Positions 56,170 through 64,000 of a stretch of 64,000 nt of DNA are shown piece after piece (the stretch's first letter is position 1; each line of letters starts with the position of its first letter). The stretch comes from Galeruca laticollis. Its lineage: Eukaryota; Arthropoda; Insecta; Coleoptera; Chrysomelidae. The stretch is from the NCBI GenBank assembly GCA_963921935.1, contig OY998179.1:60122222-60186221 (forward strand). Reading direction: 5' to 3'. Position numbers and translations under genes: made by a program. The notes under the pieces are model-generated. The model was not told the origin of the DNA, did no database searches, and saw only the letters and a program-made list of their open reading frames with translations.

Positions 56170-56745
56170 TTCAGCAGGCAATAACAATTGCTTCTGAGTT
56201 TTTACCATTACTTCATAAATTATATCATAAATACGGGAATTTAGAGGAATAGCTTTAATAAAATTTCAAGTTATCTGGCATATTTTTAGCAGCTAATGCT
56301 TCTAATGATTCCAGATAATATATGGAATCAACTTCTTCACGTGCCTCGGAACTCCTTTTTGTGTACCGGTCATAGCCCGTCGGTGCCACACATTTATCCC
56401 ATGGCAGAGGGACACGGAATAGAAAATCCTTACTTATTCTGTCATTGTCTTATTAAGGAACATATGCAAGCAAGTTTGCATCATTCCTAATATCTGTGGT
56501 CCATATAATTGCCAAGCATAAGATCAGCTTGCTTTAACGTTCAAAATCAACTGTACTTCAACATTTCCTAACAGTTCATCAATTCTATTCGTGGATAAAG
56601 ATATAATGTCCAAATATTTTGAAGCTTTGTCTCCCAAATCAGCAGAAACCATCATTTTAGCTCACGGCAATATTCATTCTTCAGCAATAGTATGAGGCTT
56701 ACCACTTTTGCAACCAACAAGGATACTTGGTAAGACGTCTGTCTT
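56170..56745 (-). pseudogene. hAT-derived ZBED/SCAND3-like transposase scrap
   Basis: The minus strand reads SGKPHTIAEE (about 56708), MMVSADLGDKASKYLDIISL then STNRIDELLGNVEVQLIL (56655-56530), and MTGTQKGVPRHVKKLIPYI (about 56370-56315). The order matches the transposase core of the Charlie/ZBED5-SCAND3 group (KPHTIAE, LSxNxxxRRI, MTGxxxG). Stops interrupt it. It is unrelated in detail to the hAT at 23.4 kb. Confidence 0.6.
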
Positions 56746-57288
56746 GGATACCGCCCGCTGGCGCACGTTCGGTGTGCTAAGTAAGCATAGCAATTACGAG
56801 ACTTTTGGCGGCATTTGTTTATTATTGTTAAAAGGCCCGTATAAGAGACTGCGGACTCCATACATATAAACGCTTACCTCCAGGGGTCCGCAGACCTCAG
56901 TTTAAGAAACACTGTTCTATGCCATTGGTTGTAGGTAGAATAGTTTCTGAACCTACTTAACAAGCTTACTGATATGTCTCTAGTATTTAAGTTTTACTTC
57001 CCTTGAAAGACAGCTCTTATTTGTGTTTACAATCATATTGGGTAAATTTGATCTTTGACAATGCCAATGACAAGGCAAAGGTAGTGTGGTTTGAAAATGC
57101 TGTGGTGTAATGTGATAACATTTGTGTCTGTTTCTAACCTCTTCAAGATGAAGAGAGTGGAGTACCTTTTTCTTTAACTATGCATGCAAGTAAAATATTA
57201 TAATTCTATTATTACTGTGGGTAGTTATTTTAATAACCAGCCAGCTACAAATTGTCAAGAAATAAAATGGTTGATCTAAAGAACTTAC

Positions 57289-57491
57289 CTATTTGAACAT
57301 CCTTGATTAAGGAAATATAGATCTTTAACTAATAAACTGAAGAAGGGAATGACTATTCTTTGTCTTTGATCTGTTGCTCCTTCACTTCTCCACATTGCCG
57401 CCTTCAGTGTACTTCTATAACTACTAAAATTACTACTGGGATCCATCTGATGCTCCAAAATAGCGAATTTCCCAGAATGTATCTTACTCCA
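57289..57491 (-). CDS. Rasgef1b: RASGEF1-family exchange factor, internal exon
   Basis: The acceptor TTTTTTTAG is followed by WSKIHSGKFAILEHQMDPSS, NFSSYRSTLKAAMWRSEG, QRIVIPFFSLLVKDLYFLNQ and GCSNR, ending at donor GTAAGT. IPFFSLLVKDLYFLN is a hallmark of the RasGEF catalytic domain (the helical region next to the exchange hairpin). The exon begins in phase 0 and ends after two bases of an Arg codon completed in the next exon. The frame is intact. Confidence 0.93.
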
Positions 57492-58511
57492 CTAAAAAAA
57501 TATTATTGATTTAGTTTATATTCATAAGGAATGTTATCTGCATCAAGTAATATTGGGATTTGCTACAATAAGAAAAGAAAATATTGGGTAAGAGATTTGC
57601 TCTATTGTTGTTCATTTTAAAAAATTTGTTTAAATAATATCAACTTTTAATATCTCCTGTATTATTTCCTAGATATGGAGTAGTGAGATTTTTGCAAATG
57701 TTTTTCTGTAAAAATAAGATTTAGGAGAAGCTAAGAGGTGGGAATGACGCAAAAACATTTAGGAATGTTTTTGGAAGAACCATATAAGAAGATCAAGAAA
57801 AACTAGGGGTCCATTTAAGCACAATTTCCAACGAAAATACGTCATGGTCCACTTACGAAGTTTAAAATCAACACAATAGAGAAATGAAAATCAAAAGTGA
57901 AATCCATTTAGAAGAGATGGAAATGCGAAAAGATTAAATATGATATATATTAATAAAAAGGAAAAGTGTTGGAAAGTGCAGCATAAGAAAACAATTAATA
58001 TCATGGGGAAGTGATTCAACTATTTGACAGTCAAACTGTTTAAATCGGCAGTAGATAAAGTACTGATAAACAACCTTCTAAGAAAAGAAAAATTTAGAAC
58101 ATTGTACTGCAATCTAGTGATTCGATCATGCAATCTAATGGTTATAAGTGAAAAATTTCAAGATTTTGGAAAATTGCATAATACACACTAAAAATGAAGT
58201 CAATAAGTGTTATTTCATATTTGACTAGATTTAAATTATATGAATTCTAACAAAATCCTTTGAAATGAGTAATATACCACAAAACAATTATTTATGTACT
58301 CTTACATAAAATATGTGATATAATTTATTATTTTATCAAACCAACTAATCATATTAGAATGTTTTAATACAACTGTATCAATTACTCTACAAAAACGCAA
58401 TTTAACATCAACAAAAATATTATTTCATCTTTCAACATAAATTTTACTGTTTTAGGTACATATTTATTACTTTAATGGTTGATACATACATGTTAAAACT
58501 TAAATACTCAC
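57492..58511 (-). other. Intron of RASGEF1 gene
   Basis: The donor is ACG/GTGAGT and the acceptor lies at 57492-57493. AT-rich, with no recognisable insertion. Confidence 0.85.
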
Positions 58512-58655
58512 CGTCTTTTTGAGCCTGGATATTGGCGACATATTAAGGCCAGCTATAATGGCCATTAGACTGTTGAAATTTCCAATATTGAAACATTCTC
58601 TTCCAGTCTCTATCCAATATTCCACAACTCGAACTCTCATCTTCTTTTTCTGATA
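58512..58655 (-). CDS. Rasgef1b: RASGEF1-family exchange factor, internal exon
   Basis: The 144-bp exon of 48 codons, phase 0 at both ends, reads YQKKKMRVRVVEYWIETGRE, CFNIGNFNSLMAIIAGLN and MSPISRLKKT between acceptor CTTTCAG and donor GTGAGT. The NFNSLMAIIAGLxxxxISRLKKTW pattern is a structurally conserved core of RasGEF domains that contacts the GTPase. It aligns without gaps to the RASGEF1A/B subgroup, which distinguishes it from SOS or RalGEF types. Confidence 0.93.
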
Positions 58656-59082
58656 CTGAAAGAAATAATATTATGTTATAATGAAATAATAAACCGAACT
58701 AGTTATTGAATTTTTCATCATCCTGAAGTAAATGGTTCAGTGTGGTACCTGTGTGAAGTCCTTTGATAATAAACACATGGACAAAGTTATCGAATATATT
58801 TTGTAATTATTATTATTTCAAAATAAATTCAAATAATCGCCGTAAACTTACATGTGCTGATATTAGTTATCTAGTAGGCTCATTACTCACTTGATTTAAC
58901 ATATTTTGACGTTTTAGTGACATTAATGGCGCATATTATTGTCTCTTGTGCATTTTGTCCAAAACAATTAATTACATATTTTATGAATCGTAGTGAATTA
59001 AGCTTGGAATTATGTTACTGTAGTGTAATTAACTAAGTTATAGCAAATATTGTTTGTGTTTGTTGTTATTGAAAACATCAGT

Positions 59083-60143
59083 ATGCCACCAGTTAGACAC
59101 TGCAATGAAGTCAAAGCGGTGCAAATTGTAACTCAATATAACAAATGATATAAACAAAAGGATATCGCACGACGTCTCAGGAGAGGTCAATCCACGATAA
59201 CGAATATTTTAAAAAGTTATGAAGGGACTGGAAATTTCGTACGTAGACCTGGTCAAGGGCGCAAGAGGTGTAAAACAGCAATTGATGATCGATTTTTGAT
59301 ATTTAATTCTACACGAAATCACACATTGGTATTGACGCATCTCAAAAATGACTTACTAAATGTAAGACAAATTAATGTAAGTTCAAAAACAGTTAGGCGA
59401 AGATTAAAAGAAGCAAATTTAAAGCCAAGATAGTCCGCCAAAGTTCCACGTCTTCTCTAAAATCACAAAGCCCGACGATTAGAATTTGCTAGAAGACATA
59501 TTCAGTGGGATATCGAGAATTGGAGAAATATTCTCTTTACGGATGAGACTAGAATTCAGTTATGGAAGCCAGATGTACGAAACCACGTCTACAGAAGAGT
59601 TAGAGAACGATATGCTGCCTGCAATCTCATAGAGACCGTTAGTTTTGGCGGTGGCGATATAATGTTCTGGGGCGGACGCACTGAACTCGTGAAAGTGATT
59701 GGACGAATGACTTGTATATTGAAAACATCCTGCAAGATCATGTTTTGCCTTAAGTCGACTATATTGGATATGAAGGATTCATATTAATGCACGGTAATGC
59801 TCGACCACATACAGCTGACATAGTGACTAATTACCTTGATGCGGTCCAAATTCAAAGATTAGATTGGCCACCATATAGACCCGACTAAAATCCAATAGAA
59901 CATACATAGAACTATCTTAAACGCCGCATACGACGAAGAAATCCCATTCTAAGTACAATAGACCAGCTTCGGACTGTTGCACAAGAAGAGTGGAATGCAA
60001 TTCCTCAACAATTTATCCAGAACCTCTTTAGTAGCATGCCGAGAATAATGGAAGCAGTAATTAGAACTCGAGGGGGAATACTCGTTATTAACTGTGCTCT
60101 AATTTTAATCAAGACTTCTAATTGTCCTCCAATTAATATTTAA
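59083..60143 (+). pseudogene. Tc1-like transposase (DD34E), inactive
   Basis: ATG 59083 starts MPPVRHCNEVKAVQIVTQYN. The paired helix-turn-helix (KDIARRLRRGQSTITNIL, VRRPGQGRKR) is followed by RNHTLVLTHLKNDL, SKTVRRRLKEANL and ARRHIQWDIENWRNILFTDE (first Asp in FTDET, 59540). ILMHGNARPHTADIV (59786) has Gly where the second catalytic Asp belongs. NPIEHTXNYLKRRI (59890) carries the Glu. Stops at 59143, 59431, 59458 and others, and a shift near 59680, confirm decay. The right terminus is probably the complement of CACTCATGGATAAAATTA ending at 60344, followed by TA; the left terminus was not found. Confidence 0.85.
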
Positions 60144-60660
60144 ATATGATGTAAATATCGTTAATTTTCATAACATTTAGCATTAATTTTTTTTCACTAT
60201 TTTCTTCTGATTAAAACTGAAATATTTTTAAATAAGCAGTTTCTCGTAAATGATCGTATTTAAATGACTTGATTCATCAGAATTTATTTTTTCAAAAAGA
60301 AATTATGAAAAACTAAAAATATTCGATAATTTTATCCATGAGTGTATATTTAATCAATGCCTAGCAAAAAAAGAATCATTTTAAAAATATAAATTTATTA
60401 TTTATATTATATTGGTCAGAATTGTTAAAAAATAGGATCACTCAACATAAAAATGATAGTCACATTGACAAGAGTTGATGTGCCTTATATTTGCATTTCC
60501 AAACTTTATATCACAATTTTGATTTTAATAATGTAAGAATTTTGGAACAAGTAACTAATTATAAAAAAACACTTGTTCTTAGAGATGTGCCATATTCATG
60601 ATAACAAACAATCAATAAATTTGAAGACTGATATGAATCAACTTAGGGTAACATTTTAGG

Positions 60661-61207
60661 GATATTTCCTCGATACTAACCACGCTAACCTGGTTAGAAA
60701 AAAGTTAACTACTCTAATTTCCTCGATACATATTCCAAACAATGACGTCACACTTAACCAACATCTCAAACCACCTGGCCGAGGTAGTTAACATGTGGTT
60801 TGAAGCTATGATCTGTCAGTTTGTCTGTGGTTTGTCATTGTTATTGAGGTTAAATGTTAATAACAATGGGACTTACGTTGAAAAAGTAGGTCAGAATAAT
60901 GAATGTATACGAAGTATTTGTAAACGAAGAATTATACAGTATCAATGATACAGTAGAAATTATTAATTTTCTACAAAAAGGTAAAGAATGCCAAATTGTG
61001 AATAGATATTCTTTTCTCTGCCTATAACTGATGAACATTTTATATTATATTAGTAATGTAAATAATAAAAATAATATTAAATGACGATGTTGACATTTGA
61101 CATACCCCTATCAAAATGATGATGACATACTACAGATCCAAACTACGTTAATCACTGACGTCATAGTTTTGTTAACCTGGTTAAGCTAGTTAGTCTCGAG
61201 GAAATTC
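60661..61207. mobile_element. MITE with TIRs
   Basis: Ends ATTTCCTCGATACTAACC (60664) and the complement of ATTTCCTCGAGACTAACT (about 61205-61187) extend as inverted repeats for about 37 bp, including TAACCTGGTTA / TAACCAGGTTA. No coding capacity. Target duplication is uncertain (TTA versus TTT). Confidence 0.7.
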
Positions 61208-61828
61208 GCCTTTTGTATATTTAATGTTTTATTCTGATTCTAAAATTTGACAAGTTTTTTTGCCTTGTTGGTTTTTCCATAAAATAAGCTCATCTTATAT
61301 ATTTTATTTCCGTTTCGTCGAGTTTGTGTTTCGTTCACTGTTTTAATTTTAAAGTGATTTCATCCCTATGATTGGTTCAATGGATTAGCTCAAGGGTTGT
61401 GAGTATTGAAAGATTTTTTAGAAAAATATGTTTACGTTTTGTGCTATTGTTTCGTTTCCTTCTATTGATGAAAGTCCTCCCGACGAAATAACGAAAATTT
61501 GAGGCATATTTAACAATTAAGGATGACCATTCTTTTAGCTTGCCTGAAAATTCTTGGCACAACTAGAAAGACTTGTTACCTCGTATGAAGTAGGACATAT
61601 TCAATCATAAATTTACAGTCCTAATCTGTTCCTGTCGATTTGAATGTTAGCTTTTAATCCATCAATACATTCAAAAGCCAGATATTAAATAACAAGGAAG
61701 TGGTGTTTGCAGTCAAAGTAAATCTGAGTGACCAATATATTATTATATCTAATTATGAATGCAGATTTTCTTGAGCTGAATAAAAATATTTCATTGAATA
61801 ACGCTCATATTACAAATAATATACTTAC

Positions 61829-62234
61829 TTTACAAACTTGTGTCGCTACAAAATAACTCAGTCTATTAAACCATTGAACATATTGTTCCAAATTATGAGT
61901 CTTCTTCATATCTTTGAAAGAAGTCTCCAAATTCGGATTTTCTTTAGCAAATGCTTGTACAAATTCTTCAGGTCCGATGAAAGACAGCCTTTCCAATTCC
62001 ACATGGGTTAACTGTTGTGCTAATGTTGCTGGATTAGGGCAAATTTCAGATATATCTGTAAAATTCTCATCAGCGTTCGTACATTGGTTTTCAAACGACT
62101 TTTCATAGGCTTCAAGAGCGGTCAGTCTAGGATGGAGATTATGAAGGAGGGCGGATACGTTGGCTCTGAGGGTGGAATTAATGGCACAGCACTGTTGAGT
62201 TATTTTTCGGACATGTTCCATCATTCTTTCGTCC
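61829..62234 (-). CDS. Rasgef1b: RASGEF1-family exchange factor, first exon seen in window
   Basis: The acceptor TTTCTAG precedes DERMMEHVRKITQQCCAIN; the exon continues a codon from an upstream exon outside the window. LHNLHPRLTALEAYEKSFEN is the end of the RasGEF N-terminal (REM) helices. NPATLAQQLTHVELERLSFI, GPEEFVQAFAKENPNLET and LEQYVQWFNRLSYFVATQVC form the start of the catalytic domain. The donor is GTAAGT at 61828. It is intact in one frame. Upstream exons are not visible to 64 kb. Confidence 0.93.
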
Positions 62235-62733
62235 CTAGAAATAAAATTACAAAACGGTAATATTTTTTATCAAAGAAAGTATATCATGTATATATATATA
62301 TATACTCGTATAATATGTAAGAAATATTTCAGTTCGACGAAGTGTATCAACAAAATACGAATTCATGTAGACTAGAATTCAATTGTAAGATTTTCATGAG
62401 ATTGAACAAAAAACATTTATATCGTTTTATACACAAATTAGACAAACTTGCGAATGTCATAAACTTAATAAATTTTCGTCAAAATGAATGACCGAAATTC
62501 ATTTTATTATAAGCGGATAAAAGACAAACCGATTTTTACTTTGTCTTGGCATGTTCGTTCTCCTTTCTGCACCTGGCGACCAGACTAGGCCAAGAACTTA
62601 TGGAGATATAAAAAACCTGACGAAACCTATAGTCACAGTAGATCTCCAACCTCGGTAGGAAACAGTTAAAGTGTTGTCTTCTATAAAGATTCTACAAGTG
62701 TCTTAAAATTACCAGATACAATCCAATTAAAAC
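62235..62733 (-). other. Intronic or upstream sequence of RASGEF1 gene
   Basis: A short TA microsatellite lies at 62289-62305. No exon was recognised. Confidence 0.5.
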
Positions 62734-63172
62734 TGTTACGAAACAGCACACTGGTATAGTTCTTGAATCCGATTCTTTCTAAGCCATGTATGAAAATTAA
62801 AATTATGGCGAATGCGAAGGGATTTCTTAGAGCTGTTTACGATTGTGACTATCTTCAGACATTATTTTGTGACCAGTCTTATCTAGAAAATGTCAGAGAG
62901 CCGATTGCTTTTGTGTAAGCCACAATCTAGAATTATCTAGTAAAAACGGCACCAATATATAAAGGACCGACCGGGGAGAGTTAGTTTATAATTTGACATC
63001 GTGAGATAAACAGTAAATAAGTGAATATAAACTAGTGAAGTGTTTATACAAATTAGTTTAAGTGCATATACTGTGTATATAATGTAAATTAGTGATTAGT
63101 GTAGTGAATAAATAATTTAAGTTAGTAGACATAACGTGTGTGTATAAATTTATCCCATCCGTAATAAAAACG
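62734..63172 (+). repeat. Gypsy LTR, full length (about 439 bp)
   Basis: It starts TGTTACGAAACAGCAC and ends just before TTGGTGTCAG. The first 55 bases match the mini-LTRs at 13.8 and 17.6 kb. The TTATCCCATCC-type 3' region matches the LTR at 6928-7374. Confidence 0.8.
62955..62990 (+). promoter_or_regulatory. LTR TATA box and predicted start
   Basis: TATATAAAG (62956-62964) lies about 25 bases before GTTAGTTTATAA (62980), the probable U3/R border. The same GTTAGTT sequence begins the repeated segment at 63271. Confidence 0.6.
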
Positions 63173-63590
63173 TTGGTGTCAGGTGTAGGGTAATATAAAT
63201 AAATTGCTACGTAAAAATAGCCAAGAGATTATGTGACCTGAAAGTGACGAAACTAAGAGCAGAATTGGAAGTTAGTTGATAATTTGACATCGTGAGATAA
63301 ACAAATAAATTAGTGAATACAAATTAGTGAACTGTTTATATAAATTAGTCTAAGTGAATATACTGTATAAATAAATTAAGTGTTAGTGATTAGCGAGTTA
63401 GTGTTTAAATAAATTAGTAAGTCGCCATACCGAGTGTTTGAAATTTATCCCACCCGTTTATTGTTTAAATAAATTAGAAAAACATTACATTGGTGTCAGA
63501 TGTGGGGTAATATAAATAAATTGCTACGTAAAAATGGCCAAGAGATTAAGGGATCTAAAAGTGGCGGAATTAAGAGCAGAATTGGAAGAT
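62981..63590 (+). repeat. Tandem partial duplication of R-U5-PBS-gag start
   Basis: 62981-63271 (from TTAGTTTATAATTTGACATC through PBS TTGGTGTCAG and the gag start region to AGAATTGGAAG) is repeated as 63272 onward (TTAGTTGATAATTTGACATC, PBS at 63490, gag ATG 63534), offset about 291 bp at the start. In the first copy the gag ATG is ATA, so the second copy is the one with a usable start. Confidence 0.8.
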
Positions 63591-64000
63591 CGTGAGTTGG
63601 AAACGTCCGGTAAGAAAAGTTAATTAGTAGAAAGTCTTAAACTGGCACTGGAAAATGACGGCTTTGGTCCAGAAACATTTTTATTTAATGATGATGCTTC
63701 CACCTTAATCTTGTCAATTTCTGCTAACATGGACGAGAATATTGTTGCCATGGAAGAGAACATGGACGAGAAGATTTCTGCGATGAAAAACGATTTCTGA
63801 TGGAAGAGAAAATTTCAACGAATGTGAAAAACGATATTTCTGCTATGAAGAACGACATTTCTGCTAATATTGAGAACAATATTTCTGCTTTGAAGAACGA
63901 TATATCTGCCGATATCTTATCAATGAAAAACGATATTGCCGCTGACGTAGAAAATGAAATCTCGTCTCTAAAATCTGAAATCGAGAATAAGATATAATTT
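63534..64000 (+). pseudogene. SAP-Gag 5' end, runs off window
   Basis: MAKRLRDLKVAELRAELEDR (ATG 63534), then ETSGKKS and a stop at 63622-63624 within the SAP motif. After it, LVESLKLALENDGF is followed by coiled-coil-prone repeats (MDEKISAM, NVKNDIS, NISALKNDISADILSMKNDI). It is close to the Gag at 16125-17531. A frameshift or stop near 63797 and another near the window end suggest decay. No pol is visible because the window ends. Confidence 0.8.

Larger units (their letters stand above)
53590..57288 (-). other. Intron of RASGEF1 gene, packed with transposon relics
   Basis: The donor is AG/GTAAGT at the 57289/57288 boundary and the acceptor TTTCAG at 53590. It contains pogo-like element 3, a piggyBac scrap, a gypsy RT scrap and a ZBED/SCAND3-like hAT scrap. 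No feature was seen in 56760-57288. Confidence 0.85.
58656..61828 (-). other. Intron of RASGEF1 gene with Tc1 and MITE insertions
   Basis: The donor is AAA/GTAAGT at 61829/61828. It contains the Tc1-like copy at 59.1-60.3 kb and a MITE at 60.66-61.2 kb. Nothing else was recognised in the remaining stretches. Confidence 0.85.

Noticed and set aside
60742..60948. 68-codon frame inside the MITE
   Set aside because: Lies within TIR-flanked non-coding sequence, with no domain.

Overview
The window looks like TE-choked intergenic and intronic DNA of an animal, almost certainly an insect (a beetle is my guess, not proven). It is AT-rich, has canonical GT/AG introns, has no bacterial-style gene packing, and holds nearly every class of eukaryotic transposon. 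The only host gene I can support is the 3' half of a RASGEF1-family Ras/Rap exchange factor on the minus strand (coding exons 62234-61829, 58655-58512, 57491-57289 and 53589-53343).

Layout. 1-4 kb: the end of an open MULE transposase, then a TTAA-flanked element holding a decayed intron-containing gene of an orphan insect repeat family, then one end of a TA-flanked element. 5.8-6.2 kb: a foldback MITE. 6.9-9 kb: a deleted Ty3/gypsy copy. 9.3-13.8 kb: relics of Harbinger, an IS630/Tc1-like transposase and a Crypton-like tyrosine recombinase. 13.84-17.66 kb: a bounded gypsy element with 80-bp LTRs, a SAP-domain Gag and an integrase, but no protease, RT or RNase H. 19.5-21.7 kb: a TA-flanked TIR element with a LINE inside it. 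23.4-26.4 kb: a complete-length hAT with an 8-bp target duplication. 27.4-28.3 kb: a mariner/Tc1-like relic. 29.1-32.9 kb: a strange satellite block made of an 11-bp unit and hexamer arrays, with a 1.2-kb internal tandem duplication.

33.2-42.5 kb: an I-clade LINE with a recognisable Inr+DPE promoter. It is interrupted by two oppositely oriented solo LTRs, a pogo-like element and a LINE 3' fragment. 43.9-46.5 kb: a second pogo-like element with exact TIRs and TA duplications. 47.9-51 kb: a second copy of the orphan family. 52.2-52.7 kb: a long-armed foldback element. 53.3-62.2 kb: the RASGEF1 exons, with introns carrying a third pogo element, a piggyBac/gypsy-RT chimera, a ZBED/SCAND3-like hAT scrap, a Tc1 element and a MITE. 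62.7-64 kb: the 5' end of a gypsy element with a full LTR and a repeated R-U5-PBS-gag segment; it belongs to the same family as the mini-LTR element.

The elements do not cooperate as one system; they record layered insertions. The least ordinary parts are the mini-LTR SAP-Gag retroelement, the T-tract-phased 11-bp satellite, the orphan TTAA-flanked family, and the gypsy end whose duplication begins at the predicted transcription start. No tRNA, rRNA or CRISPR was found.
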